NCBI RefSeq assembly: GCF_025398035.1
Contig: NZ_CP104558.1
Location: 3,978,001 to 4,042,000 of the forward strand
Source: Rossellomorea vietnamensis
Lineage (GTDB): Bacteria > Bacillota > Bacilli > Bacillales > Bacillaceae_B
Direction of reading: 5' to 3'
DNA length: 64,000 nt
The stretch's first letter is position 1. Each line of letters begins with the position of its first letter. The notes beneath the pieces were generated by a model that ran no database searches, was not told the origin of the DNA, and was given only the letters and a program-made list of their open reading frames with translations. Below, piece by piece: positions 1 through 8,193 of the stretch. Made by a program: the position numbers and the translations under genes.

Positions 1-60
1 CATTACTATACAGTGTTTTGGAACACGAGTGGAAATTGTAATATAACAAACCATATTTAG

Positions 61-140
61 CTGCCAGGGGTATTAAGTGAAGATCATGCAGCAGTACTTC
101 GGTTTTTTTATTGAAGTTATCGGGCAGGTTAATGGAATAA
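61..140 (+). repeat. Cassette-associated hairpin repeat, copy A
   Basis: Related to the hairpin repeats at 54-57 kb: GAAGATCA in the middle and GGGCAGGTTAATGGAATAA at the right end. It lies just before the PspC gene. Any gene it would follow lies outside the window. Confidence 0.55.
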
Positions 141-189
141 TTACCGTTAAAAATATAAATACTTTGGTGTCCCAAGGAGGGGAGTTGAA

Positions 190-372
190 GTGAATAACAA
201 GTTAATAAAATCCCGAACAGATAAGTCAATAAGCGGTGTTTGTGGAGGAATAGCGGAATATTTCGGTATTTCTTCTTTGGGAGTAAGGTTAATATTTCTT
301 TTATTACCTGCTAATATACTTATCTATATAATTCTTGTTAATATCATGCATGACAGTCCCCGAACATTATAA
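190..372 (+). CDS. PspC domain small membrane protein
   Basis: A 60-residue protein of the phage-shock-protein C type. Residues 1-26 carry the family signature: a basic N-terminus with SRTDK, then GVCGGIAEYFG. One hydrophobic segment follows at about residues 33-52. Single-domain PspC proteins are small envelope proteins linked to membrane-stress responses; this role is family knowledge. The start is GTG, chosen because an AAGGAGGGG ribosome binding site lies 8 nt upstream. It stands alone, 52 nt before the WYL regulator on the same strand. Confidence 0.85.
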   Translation: MNNKLIKSRTDKSISGVCGGIAEYFGISSLGVRLIFLLLPANILIYIILVNIMHDSPRTL

Positions 373-424
373 TTACTAATTTCCAATTTTTTTAAAAAAT
401 ATAGAGGGATACAGGTAGAATCAT

Positions 425-1387
425 ATGCCCAAAATTGACAATATGCTAGCCATTCTCTGGATGCTTCGTTCAGGTAAAAAAGTGACGGCACAGCAAATTT
501 CAGAAAAGCTAGAGATGAATATAAGGACGGTGTATCGTTATATTGATACCATTTCTACAAGTGGCGTACCGATCGTTTCAGAACCGGGACATAACGGTGG
601 GTACTCTTTATTGAATCATTTTGTTGAGGCTCCTCTGTTTTTTGATTTTGAGGAGCAAACTTCACTCTTTCACGCTGCTGTTTTTGCAGAAGAAGCCGGA
701 TATTATGGAGGGGAAGCACTCGATAGGGCCCTTTCTAAACTCAGTCACCACTCCAATCAAGAGCAGGAAACAAAGGTAAACCAACATGTTACGAGTCTTG
801 AAGTCATAAGTGGAATACGTTCATCTTCTATTGAACCATTTTTGAAAGAATTGGAGCAGGCCGTAGCTGATGGGTACTCAGTCAACATTCTTTATTATAA
901 AAGTGGCGAAAAGCCATTAAGTGAAAGATTAGTCGATCCCTACAGAATGATCTATTGGAATAACAAGTGGTATGTGATTGGATATTGTCATCTTCGAAAT
1001 GATATCCGTAGTTTTAGAGTGGATCGAATGGAACGTCTAATGTTAACCGAAAATACCTTTAACCGACCGGAGAATTTTTCAGCACGTGACTTTTTCGTGA
1101 AAAATCTTCTTCCAACAATAAAAGATATGGATGGGATTATTTCTTTGGTTCTTCATGGAGATAAAAGTGCATTGGATGATATTTGCCACCATTGGTTCTT
1201 GGGACATTATCTACAAGAACGTACCTCCAATCAAGCCGTATTTCTTCTGGAAAAAGAGATCATACATACCTATGTACCTTATTTACTTTTACCGTACAAT
1301 ACATCGATTAAAGTGATGGAGCCCATCAGTCTTAAGAAACGAATGATTGAAGTTTTGACGGAATTAATAGAATTTCATCAAGTTTAA
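425..1387 (+). CDS. WYL-domain transcriptional regulator (YafY/DeoR-like)
   Basis: A 320-residue DNA-binding regulator. Residues 1-65 form a winged helix-turn-helix (VTAQQISEKLEMNIRTVYRY) and residues about 150-230 a WYL domain (ILYYKSG, DPYRMIYWNNKWYVIGY, SFRVDRMERL). Family members sense small ligands or nucleic acids through WYL and usually control a neighbouring gene. The natural partner may be the DJ-1/PfpI gene at 4338, because the last 24 nt of this ORF and its terminator are repeated perfectly just before that gene. The sigma-factor module now separates them. The target is inferred. Confidence 0.88.
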   Translation: MPKIDNMLAILWMLRSGKKVTAQQISEKLEMNIRTVYRYIDTISTSGVPIVSEPGHNGGYSLLNHFVEAPLFFDFEEQTSLFHAAVFAEEAGYYGGEALDRALSKLSHHSNQEQETKVNQHVTSLEVISGIRSSSIEPFLKELEQAVADGYSVNILYYKSGEKPLSERLVDPYRMIYWNNKWYVIGYCHLRNDIRSFRVDRMERLMLTENTFNRPENFSARDFFVKNLLPTIKDMDGIISLVLHGDKSALDDICHHWFLGHYLQERTSNQAVFLLEKEIIHTYVPYLLLPYNTSIKVMEPISLKKRMIEVLTELIEFHQV

Positions 1388-1426
1388 TGACTTCCCTGAC
1401 GCTACCTGTCAGGGAAGTTTTATTAT
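1364..1426 (+). repeat. 63-bp direct repeat, left copy
   Basis: Identical to 4240-4302. It contains the last 24 nt of the WYL regulator ORF and the complete terminator behind it. The two copies flank the sigma / anti-sigma / LCP module. Confidence 0.97.
1390..1425 (+). terminator. Rho-independent terminator of the WYL gene
   Basis: An 11-bp stem (ACTTCCCTGAC / GTCAGGGAAGT, 1390-1400 and 1408-1418) with a 7-nt loop, followed by TTTTATTATTTT. Confidence 0.92.
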
Positions 1427-1548
1427 TTTCCTTTTAGGATTGAAGCTAGTTCGAATTTTCATCTTTAATCGAAAAAGGTAAAGAATGACAAGTCTTATAT
1501 TCTAAAATTCTTTTGTAAAATGAAAAAACATCCTTAATTATGAAAAAA

Positions 1549-1575
1549 TGAAACTATCTGTCTGACTTAATCGTC
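1549..1575 (+). promoter_or_regulatory. Predicted ECF-type promoter of the sigma factor operon
   Basis: TGAAAC at 1549-1554 and CGTC at 1572-1575 are separated by 17 nt. This resembles the -35 and -10 elements read by Bacillus sigma-X/sigma-W type ECF factors. It lies 33 nt before the sigma gene, as expected for autoregulation. An inverted repeat TATCTGT / ACAGATA (1555-1561 and 1578-1584) brackets the -10 region. Confidence 0.6.
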
Positions 1576-1607
1576 AAACAGATAACTTATACAAGAAGGG
1601 AATAAAC

Positions 1608-2138
1608 ATGGACAAAAAAGAAAGAGATGACATCCTTGACCAAGCCATGGGTGACTATGGTGATGAATTGGTTAGGCTTGCCTATACTTATGTAAAGGAA
1701 GAGCATATGGCAAAAGACCTTGCGCAAAATGCCTTTGTCAAATGCTACAACCAACTAGGACACTTTCGAGAAGAATCTGAACTTCGGACATGGCTATACA
1801 GAATTACTATAAATGAATGTAAAGATTACTTAAAGAGCTGGAAATGTAAGAAGGTTCAACTAGTGCACTATATACAAGAAAATACACAAAAATATCAGAA
1901 ATCATTGGATCAAAAAGTCGTTCAAGATTCTGTCAATCAAGAGATTAAAAGGATTGTCTATTCCTTGCCAACAAAATACAAGGAAATCATCTATCTCTAT
2001 TATTATCTCTCTTTGACCATTGATGAAATATCGGAGGTTACTGGTGTGAATGCAAATACGGTAAAAACCAGGTTGAGGAGAGGTAAAAAGGTTTTAAAAC
2101 CTATAATGGAGGAGGCAGAAATCTATGGATCCCATTAA
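1608..2138 (+). CDS. ECF RNA polymerase sigma factor
   Basis: A 176-residue sigma-70 family protein of the extracytoplasmic function group. Region 2 spans about residues 15-85 (RLAYTYVKEEHMAKDLAQNA, then RTWLYRITINECKDYL). Region 4 spans about 115-168, with a helix-turn-helix (LTIDEISEVTGVNANTVKTR). Region 3 is missing, as usual for ECF factors. The start ATG follows AAGAAGGG. It overlaps the next gene by 14 nt, implying translational coupling to its predicted anti-sigma factor. An ECF-like promoter lies upstream. The regulon is unknown; the LCP partner gene suggests cell-wall stress. Confidence 0.92.
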   Translation: MDKKERDDILDQAMGDYGDELVRLAYTYVKEEHMAKDLAQNAFVKCYNQLGHFREESELRTWLYRITINECKDYLKSWKCKKVQLVHYIQENTQKYQKSLDQKVVQDSVNQEIKRIVYSLPTKYKEIIYLYYYLSLTIDEISEVTGVNANTVKTRLRRGKKVLKPIMEEAEIYGSH

Positions 2139-3108
2139 CTTTAAGAAGGCGATTAAGCTAACCCAAGGGTCGCTTCAATTTACAAAACAGGATCGGGAAG
2201 AAGTGTTTAAGAAGATACATGAAAGAAATCAACTAAAGGCTACTGGAACTGTAGGGGTAATGAATAAGAAACACTTATTTCCAGGGATGGCTACTCTTAT
2301 ACTGGTATCGCTATTCCTTCTTGTGTTTATTCCTTCATTGACAGGTGATTACAGGGATAATCAGATGTTAAGTCTTTCTAATGCCGATGAAAAAGAGGAG
2401 GATCAGGTGACTTCAATATTGGTGATGGTTGCCAATGAAGACATGCGGACGGACATCAACCTTCTCTTTACTGTTAACAAGAGAGCCAAAAAGGTAAATG
2501 TCATTCTGCTTCCTCCAAGCCTAAAGGTTCCCATTATGAATGCAGAAAAAGAAACCATAACGGAGGATAAACTGACTCATGCTTTTGCTTTTAAGGGCAG
2601 TGCAGTTGCAGTAAACAATACCGTGGAAAAGGCATTGAATATGCCAATTGATTATTACTTTATGTGGGAAAGGGAAGAAGTTGAAGACTTTTTCAATTCG
2701 ATGGAAGACATTCAGATAAACGTAAAAGAGAATATAGACATGAAGGCAGCTAGAGGAAACACATATAATTACTATAAGGGAATGGAAAATGTCAGTGGTG
2801 AAGAAATGGCTAGAATCTTATCAATCGACGGGGAACACCAGCTACCACCTTATTTTATGAATAAACTTTTTTCACACATGCTTACTTATGTTAGTACAAG
2901 TGATTTCAAATCTTTCAGGCAACAAGGAGAAAGCAATGTTTCACCTGAAGAAATGAAGAGAGTATTCACTGAAATGGATTCTTTGGATATTAACACGATT
3001 CCTCTGGAAGGATTTTTACATCCTATTAGAACAGATGGAGTATTCTATGTTGAATTGGATGAAACCTTTAAAACGCAGTTATCAAAGCAATTGTTCGAGT
3101 TTAAGTAA
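2125..3108 (+). CDS. Anti-sigma factor with degenerate LCP extracellular domain
   Basis: A 327-residue membrane protein: cytoplasmic N-terminus (1-46), one transmembrane helix (about 49-68) and an extracytoplasmic domain. The outer domain can be aligned by eye with the LCP protein encoded just downstream: ILVMVANEDMRTDINLLF against the family LLLGTDxRxxxxRTDTIMV, and KLTHAFAF followed by MPIDYYF against KINAAYAF followed by MDIQYYS. The family RD pair after the second strand is replaced by PP, so enzymatic activity is unlikely. Position directly after, and overlapping, an ECF sigma gene suggests it sequesters that factor. The role is inferred; the domain layout is seen. Confidence 0.78.
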   Translation: MDPINFKKAIKLTQGSLQFTKQDREEVFKKIHERNQLKATGTVGVMNKKHLFPGMATLILVSLFLLVFIPSLTGDYRDNQMLSLSNADEKEEDQVTSILVMVANEDMRTDINLLFTVNKRAKKVNVILLPPSLKVPIMNAEKETITEDKLTHAFAFKGSAVAVNNTVEKALNMPIDYYFMWEREEVEDFFNSMEDIQINVKENIDMKAARGNTYNYYKGMENVSGEEMARILSIDGEHQLPPYFMNKLFSHMLTYVSTSDFKSFRQQGESNVSPEEMKRVFTEMDSLDINTIPLEGFLHPIRTDGVFYVELDETFKTQLSKQLFEFK

Positions 3109-3222
3109 AGTGCAGGTTGATGGTTAATTGTACAGAATTTTGAACGTTCTTGGGATAAGTGGGCACATGGTGATGCCTTTATGAGCAGGGATTTGAGGAG
3201 AACTCAGAGAGGTTGAATATAT

Positions 3223-4176
3223 ATGAATGAAAGAATTGACAGAAAAATGTATAGAAGAAAAAGAAAACGAAAAAAGAGAAAAATCATATTATTATGCTTT
3301 TCTATTATTATTCTTGTTTTTCTACTTGGTGCTTCTTATGTATATTTTCAGTATCAAGCTGGACTTGAAAAGTCAGCCAACAATTCAGTTATTCTTGATC
3401 AGAAGGTTGAATTTAATGGAGCAGAGCTTAAAAAGGGAATAACGAATGTTTTATTACTTGGAACGGATGCAAGGGGAAAGGAAATATCAAGAACGGACAC
3501 CATAATGGTCGCTCAATATAATTCGGATAACAATGAAGTGAAAATTTTATCAATAATGAGAGACTCCTATGTTGATATACCTGGTCATGGCTCACAGAAA
3601 ATCAATGCTGCATATGCATTTGGAGGACCAGAACTATTGAGAAAAACTTTAAAAGAAAATTTTGATATGGATATTCAATATTACTCCTTAGTAGACTTTA
3701 AAGGTTTTTCCAGTATTATCGATGAGGTATTTCCAGATGGTGTCGAAATGGACATTGAAAAAGAAATGGTTAAAGGGATTAATCCACCACTTCATCCAGG
3801 AATGCAAAAACTTGATGGAGATCAGTTGCTAAGTTATGTGAGATTCCGTAAAGATAGTGAAAGTGATTTCGGTAGAGTACGTAGACAGCAAGAAGTTCTT
3901 AAGTTACTAACAGATGAGATGACTGATGTAAAAGGAGTGATGAAAATCCCGAAAACATTAGGGATAATCAAGCCTTTTATTAAAACGAATATTAAGACAT
4001 CTCAAGTGCTTTCCATAGCTACTTCAGTATTAGGAGAAAAAAACAAAAACATTGAATCGATGAGAATACCATTAGATCATACATATACCGACGAGTATTA
4101 TGATGGGGTCGGATTAGTACTTGACTTAGATGTTAGTGAAAATAAGAAAGCTATCAAAGATTTTCTATCTGAGTAA
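3223..4176 (+). CDS. LytR-CpsA-Psr (LCP) family cell-wall ligase
   Basis: A 317-residue membrane-anchored LCP protein. A very basic N-terminus (residues 5-20) precedes one transmembrane helix (21-43). The LCP domain keeps the active-site set: TDAR at 81-84, RTDT at 90-93, RD at 113-114, and the later RFRK...RVRRQQ block. LCP enzymes transfer teichoic acids or other glycopolymers from lipid carrier to peptidoglycan on the outer face of the membrane. It lies 114 nt after the anti-sigma gene, same strand, and is probably part of the same module. Which TagT/U/V type it is cannot be told. Confidence 0.9.
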   Translation: MNERIDRKMYRRKRKRKKRKIILLCFSIIILVFLLGASYVYFQYQAGLEKSANNSVILDQKVEFNGAELKKGITNVLLLGTDARGKEISRTDTIMVAQYNSDNNEVKILSIMRDSYVDIPGHGSQKINAAYAFGGPELLRKTLKENFDMDIQYYSLVDFKGFSSIIDEVFPDGVEMDIEKEMVKGINPPLHPGMQKLDGDQLLSYVRFRKDSESDFGRVRRQQEVLKLLTDEMTDVKGVMKIPKTLGIIKPFIKTNIKTSQVLSIATSVLGEKNKNIESMRIPLDHTYTDEYYDGVGLVLDLDVSENKKAIKDFLSE

Positions 4177-4239
4177 TTATGTAATGGGGCTGGGATATTT
4201 GTTTTGGATTTTAATAGTTGAATAATTGACATTTTAACT

Positions 4240-4302
4240 TTAATAGAATTTCATCAAGTTTAATGACTTCCCTGACGCTACCTGTCAGGGAAGTTTTATT
4301 AT
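4240..4302 (+). repeat. 63-bp direct repeat, right copy, with second terminator
   Basis: Perfect copy of 1364-1426, starting 2876 bp downstream. It carries the last codons of the WYL gene out of context plus a functional-looking terminator hairpin (4266-4276 with 4284-4294). It serves as the terminator of the LCP gene. Confidence 0.97.
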
Positions 4303-4337
4303 AATGGCTCTATCAATAGTGATTGGAGTGTAATTGG

Positions 4338-4970
4338 ATGCAAACAAACAAAGCTTTTCTATATGTATTTGATACAATGTCGGACTGGGAATACGGATAT
4401 TTGATGGCTGAACTAAACTCAGGAAGATATTTCAAAAAAGACGCAGCTCGTGTAAACGTCATGACAGTAGGAGCTACTAAAGAAATGATTACGACGATGG
4501 GAGGACTGAGCATAAAGCCAGATATGTCCTTTGATGAATGTACTCTTGAGAGTAAAGATCTTTTAATTTTACCAGGAGGGACTACTTGGAGTGAAGATAT
4601 TCATCAACCAATCTTGGAAAGGGTTGGCCAAGCTTTAGAGCATGGCATAATTATTGCTACCATTTGTGGTGCAGTTGAGGGTATTGCGGATATGGGTTAC
4701 TTAGATACTCGAAAGCATACAAGTAATAACTTGGAATATACGAAAATGGTATGTCCTAACTATAAAGGAGAAGCGTTCTATGAGTCGGGACCAGCGGTGG
4801 CTGATGGGAATTTAGTTACGGCATCAGGAATAGCTCCTCTGGAATTTGCCATGGAGGTACTGAAGAAAATGGATGTGTTTACACCAGATACATTAGATTC
4901 ATGGTATCACCTGAATAAGACTCATAAACCCCAATACTTCTTCGAGTTAATGAATTCAATAAGTAAATGA
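4338..4970 (+). CDS. DJ-1/PfpI family protein
   Basis: A 210-residue class-I glutamine-amidotransferase-like protein of the DJ-1/PfpI type. The nucleophile elbow is ATICGA with Cys110. The earlier LLILPGGTTW segment is typical of the fold. Relatives include proteases, glyoxalases and stress proteins, so the reaction cannot be named. The ATG at 4338 is preferred over an in-frame TTG at 4323 because GGAG lies 9 nt before it and would fall inside the longer reading. A terminator follows at about 4982-5026. Confidence 0.87.
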   Translation: MQTNKAFLYVFDTMSDWEYGYLMAELNSGRYFKKDAARVNVMTVGATKEMITTMGGLSIKPDMSFDECTLESKDLLILPGGTTWSEDIHQPILERVGQALEHGIIIATICGAVEGIADMGYLDTRKHTSNNLEYTKMVCPNYKGEAFYESGPAVADGNLVTASGIAPLEFAMEVLKKMDVFTPDTLDSWYHLNKTHKPQYFFELMNSISK

Positions 4971-4981
4971 AGGTGCTGAAA

Positions 4982-5028
4982 AGCTCAATTTCTCTATTTT
5001 GTTTTGTAGAGAAGTTGGGCTTTTTATT
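4982..5028 (+). terminator. Rho-independent terminator after DJ-1 gene
   Basis: Imperfect stem AGCTCAATTTCTCTA / TAGAGAAGTTGGGCT followed by TTTTTATTT. Confidence 0.85.
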
Positions 5029-5129
5029 TAGACTTTCCTGAAGATACTCCTATTGGGAAGTTTCATTTGCGTAAGATTGGGAATTAAATGAATGAAGCAA
5101 CCCAACCCCATTAATCGGATGCAACGTCC

Positions 5130-5242
5130 TATTCGTCACTGAGCAATAGAGGGGAAAATTCTGCCTATTAACCTCAAGAAACGCAATAAGAGGTGATGTT
5201 TCTGGGCGTAAGCGGAAAACCTCCGTTTATTTTCTTTATAAC
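5130..5242. repeat. Dispersed AATTCCGCTTA-box repeat, copy 1
   Basis: The 370-bp gap 4971-5340 holds, besides a terminator, a degenerate copy of an intergenic repeat also seen at about 37.98 and 49.14 kb. It has a GGGGAAAATTCTGCCTA box (5151-5167) and a TAAGCGGAAAACCTCCGTTTA hairpin near 5210-5230. Nothing else coding is visible here. Confidence 0.7.
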
Positions 5243-5340
5243 CTGTTCAGAATACATATACTAATTATAAAAAGCATACTTTTAGAAACTGCTAAAAGGA
5301 TTTTTCTGGTCAAAGTTCGCGAAGAAAGGAGGAAACGAGA

Positions 5341-6060
5341 ATGAAATTATTTGCTCATCGCGGAGTGAGTGGAGAGGCTCCGGAGAACACATTGACTGCG
5401 TTTAAAGCAGCAGCTGAGTCAGGTGCCCACGGGATTGAACTGGACGTACAGCTGTCAAAAGACGGCCAGATCGTCGTCATCCATGATGAAACCATCGATC
5501 GCACCACGAATGGAACCGGCTATGTGAAGGATTTGACGTGGGAGCAGCTCAGAACTTATGACGCCGGAAATTGGTTTCACCCCTCTTTCAAAGGAGAGTC
5601 CATTCCTTCATTAGAGGAGGTCCTGGATGTGGTGACCACGCATCGTGACTCGATCATCATCAATATCGAGCTGAAGAACGATCAAATCGACTACCCACAG
5701 TTGGAAGATAAGGTCCTGGAGCTGCTCAAAGAAAAAGGAATGAAAGAACAGACGATTATTTCTTCTTTCAATGCCGAGAGTCTGAAAAGGGTCAGAGAGC
5801 TTGATCCTGATATTGAGACAGGTTTCCTTTTTGAAGGGATACCAGCAAATATTCTGGACCGGATCAAGCCCTTACAGGTCAACGCTATCCACTGTGAGGC
5901 GGTGTTCGCTCAATCGCCAACGGGGAGAATCGTCATGGAGATGGGAATTCCGTTGCGTGTTTATACCATCAATACAATGGAAGAATTTCAGTTGGTGAAA
6001 AAAGCAGGTGTTGAGGTTGTCATGACTGATTATCCGGGGTTGTTTTTGGATCATCTATAG
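5341..6060 (+). CDS. Glycerophosphodiester phosphodiesterase
   Basis: A 239-residue enzyme that hydrolyses glycerophosphodiesters to glycerol-3-phosphate and an alcohol. Catalytic and metal residues of the GDPD family are visible: His6-Arg7 in FAHRG, Glu33 and Asp35 in IELDVQ, His48 in VIHDETIDRTTNG, then IELK and the C-terminal VMTDYPG. There is no signal peptide, so it is probably cytosolic, like the UgpQ type. AAGGAGG lies 7 nt before the ATG. It stands alone, ended by a hairpin at 6137-6163. Confidence 0.93.
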   Translation: MKLFAHRGVSGEAPENTLTAFKAAAESGAHGIELDVQLSKDGQIVVIHDETIDRTTNGTGYVKDLTWEQLRTYDAGNWFHPSFKGESIPSLEEVLDVVTTHRDSIIINIELKNDQIDYPQLEDKVLELLKEKGMKEQTIISSFNAESLKRVRELDPDIETGFLFEGIPANILDRIKPLQVNAIHCEAVFAQSPTGRIVMEMGIPLRVYTINTMEEFQLVKKAGVEVVMTDYPGLFLDHL

Positions 6061-6136
6061 AGACCTAAAGGGGACCGTTTTGAGGTGCTCGGACACCAAA
6101 CAGTGACACCCAAAATAGAGGGCATAAAAAATAAAG

Positions 6137-6167
6137 AGATTCGTCGATTGACGAGTCTCTTTGTGTT
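6137..6167 (+). terminator. Terminator between convergent genes
   Basis: Hairpin AGAGATTCGTC / GACGAGTCTCT followed by TTGTG on the plus strand. AAATAAAG upstream gives a T-rich tail on the minus strand, so it may serve both directions. Confidence 0.8.
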
Positions 6168-6214
6168 GGAATATAAATTATTTGCAACATATAAGCGAGT
6201 ATGCACGAAAAAAA

Positions 6215-7000
6215 TTATATTTCTGAAGGAGTATTTCTGGAAGCAGCCAATGCAGTTAAAGCCTTCTCAATATAACGATATACTTCTTCTGCATTCCCCA
6301 GAAATTCTTCAACATCTACATGACTATCCAAGTAACACGCAAACAGATAGTCAACTAATGCTGAATCAATCGTGCAATAATCTAATATGCCATTCTTCAT
6401 CTTAGAAATGTCATCTTGCCATACCCCTGTATCTTCTAAAACCAAAGAGTATAATGCACGAATTAATTTCTTTGAGTACCCTTTGGTATATCTGGATTTC
6501 AGTGTGTCATTATTGGCATTAGATAGAAAACCGCGAACGCGATCCACTGCCTCTTGAGTGTCTGAATTTAAGTCTAATATGAACTCAGGTGAAATAAGAA
6601 TAGGCGGTACTTCTTCACCAATATCAGTACCATGTATACAAACACAGATGATCTTGATCCAAAATCCCCATTCATTGGGCTTACTTCTTACATCATCCAG
6701 TGAACAAATAACCGTATCAACCTTCGTTACGAATCGATATTTTTGTAAAACCTGGTCCTTCAGACACGATACTCTATCATAATCTATATCTTCTGGTCTT
6801 TCACATACTATTGTAAAATCTGCATCAGACTCAAATGGCTTAGCAGTACCTTTGGGAATGGAGCCACACATATAAATACTGTGAATCTTCCCACTGAACT
6901 CTGAAAGCAAGCTAGCTGTATACTCCTCTACAAAAGTCTTGTACTCACTCTGAATATTGATCTTCTTTATAACCTTCTCCAAAACCATATCTGGTCTCAT
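6215..7000 (-). CDS. Nucleotidyltransferase-domain protein (adenylyltransferase-like)
   Basis: A 261-residue protein with a Pol-beta-type nucleotidyltransferase signature: GS at residues 46-47 followed by SDADF with Asp59 and Asp61, as in aminoglycoside adenylyltransferases. A helical C-terminal half (about 140-255) fits the substrate-binding region of that group. Whether it modifies an antibiotic or another alcohol is not shown. A GGGGG run lies 8 nt before the ATG. Repeat copy B (7060-7143) lies 60 nt upstream, so the gene could be the last unit of a minus-strand cassette-like series. Confidence 0.75.
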   Translation of the reverse strand: MRPDMVLEKVIKKINIQSEYKTFVEEYTASLLSEFSGKIHSIYMCGSIPKGTAKPFESDADFTIVCERPEDIDYDRVSCLKDQVLQKYRFVTKVDTVICSLDDVRSKPNEWGFWIKIICVCIHGTDIGEEVPPILISPEFILDLNSDTQEAVDRVRGFLSNANNDTLKSRYTKGYSKKLIRALYSLVLEDTGVWQDDISKMKNGILDYCTIDSALVDYLFACYLDSHVDVEEFLGNAEEVYRYIEKALTALAASRNTPSEI

Positions 7001-7059
7001 TTTATTTCCCCCTGGTTAAAAGTCATTTTATAAATTTTTCTTTTATTGCTTTTTTCGCT

Positions 7060-7143
7060 ATCCTGCCCGTTAGCCGAAGATGCTCTGACCTATCAAGGCG
7101 GGGCGGCTACTTGTTCAGCAAACGCCGCCGTTAGTTGAATAAT
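7060..7143 (-). repeat. Cassette-associated hairpin repeat, copy B
   Basis: Read on the minus strand it begins ATTATTCAACTAACGG and ends TAACGGGCAGG, with GGCGTTTGCTGAACAAG / GCCGCCCC in between, matching copy G at 56.19 kb. It lies directly 3' of the YdcF-like gene and in its orientation. Confidence 0.8.
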
Positions 7144-7210
7144 CACCAATTCTGACTATATCTTTTCTTACTAAATAGAGAGATTTTCACACTTCTAAAT
7201 GGAGTAAGTT

Positions 7211-7831
7211 TCATTTTCTTCCCTTATAAAAACGCAAATAAATTATGAACATCTGTATGTATATGTAAACGTAAATGATTCCTAAACCTAGGACGAATTC
7301 TTTTGGCACTTTAGACTTTTCCAAGGTATGGTCAATTCCTAGCCGAAACGCATATGAACTAGCTTTTCGCAAATGCCAGGGTGAGGTAACTATAACTGCT
7401 TTTTTCAGCCCTCTCTCTCGCATGATTTCTCGCGATTTCAACAAATTTTCATAAGTGCCCCTCGCTTTAGTTTCTCGTATGATTTGGCTACCATCCACGC
7501 CTGATTCCACTAAGGCTCTTGCCATGCTTTCTGCCTCAACATGGTCATTTGCAACAGATGCACCCGAACAAATAACTACTTCAGCAATTCCAGTGTGATA
7601 GAGGTCTGTTGCTTTATTGATTCGTTCTCGTAAAATGGGAGTCATTGTTCCATCCTTTTTTGCGGGATAACCAAGTACAATCATAGCATCTCTTTTTTGC
7701 CCATGATTATAACCCGCTTTGTTAAAATGCTTACGAATAAATATAATCCCCACCATAAGGCACACAAAAAGTAAGCATAAAATATACAAGCCTATCATTA
7801 AACATATCTCCTCTGGCATTCTCTCTATCAA
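7211..7831 (-). CDS. YdcF/SanA-type DUF218 membrane protein
   Basis: A 206-residue protein with an N-terminal transmembrane helix (about 9-31) and a DUF218 domain (about 48-190): AMIVLGYPAKKDGTMTPILRER, VVICSGA, then ESMARALVESGV and VTSPWHLRKAS. DUF218 proteins act in envelope processes but their chemistry is poorly known. A TATCTCC segment on the plus strand gives GGAGATA before the ATG. It lies between repeats C (upstream) and B (downstream), so it forms an ORF-plus-repeat unit. Confidence 0.85.
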   Translation of the reverse strand: MIERMPEEICLMIGLYILCLLFVCLMVGIIFIRKHFNKAGYNHGQKRDAMIVLGYPAKKDGTMTPILRERINKATDLYHTGIAEVVICSGASVANDHVEAESMARALVESGVDGSQIIRETKARGTYENLLKSREIMRERGLKKAVIVTSPWHLRKASSYAFRLGIDHTLEKSKVPKEFVLGLGIIYVYIYIQMFIIYLRFYKGRK

Positions 7832-7885
7832 TCGACAGATAATATACTTTGTACTGGGTGCACATCGGATTTAATAACAATCATT

Positions 7886-7948
7886 TCTTCAATTAACCTG
7901 CCCTTTACTTCAACAAAGGGAGGATGGTGGCTTAACAAAGCCCCTTAA
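7886..7948 (-). repeat. Cassette-associated hairpin repeat, copy C
   Basis: On the minus strand: AAGGGGCTTTGTTAAGCC, then CCTTTGTTGAAGTAAAGG and GGGCAGGTTAATTGAAGAA. It begins 12 nt after the stop of the 41-residue ORF and has that ORF's orientation. Confidence 0.75.
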
Positions 7949-7959
7949 AGAAAGGAGCT

Positions 7960-8085
7960 TTACTTCAGAGCAATATCATATAGGTAGTTCACTACATCGC
8001 CCATTCGCCAAGCGATAACAGCCATACTAATGGCAATAACTACTAAACTTCCAACCTTAATCAGTTCTACACTATCCTTCTCCAA
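7960..8085 (-). CDS. Small single-span membrane peptide (41 aa)
   Basis: An intact ORF of 41 residues with a TTG start and an AAGGGGCG ribosome binding site about 9 nt upstream. The sequence reads MEKDSVELIK followed by a hydrophobic helix (VGSLVVIAISMAVIAW) and a short polar tail. No family is recognised. It lies between hairpin repeats D and C on the same strand, like its neighbours. It could be spurious, but its start signal and spacing argue for a real small gene. Confidence 0.5.
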   Translation of the reverse strand: MEKDSVELIKVGSLVVIAISMAVIAWRMGDVVNYLYDIALK

Positions 8086-8118
8086 TATTTCTCGCCCCTT
8101 ACATTTAGTTTCTTACAC

Positions 8119-8182
8119 CGTTAACCTGAATGAACATTGAAGAGGGTACTGCTGGCATTTAGCTGGTTTTCACTTGTTAGCC
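8119..8182 (-). repeat. Cassette-associated hairpin repeat, copy D (degenerate)
   Basis: On the minus strand: GGCTAACAAGTGAAAACCAG, CTAAATGCCAGCAGTACCC, TCTTCAATGTTCATTCAGG and TTAACGG. It matches the copy I layout with many changes. It begins 12 nt after the 43-residue ORF. Confidence 0.55.
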
Positions 8183-8193
8183 ACTTTCCTTTT

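Noticed and set aside
6085..6405. 106-codon plus-strand ORF after the glycerophosphodiesterase gene
   Set aside because: It runs through a terminator hairpin and into the antisense of the nucleotidyltransferase gene.
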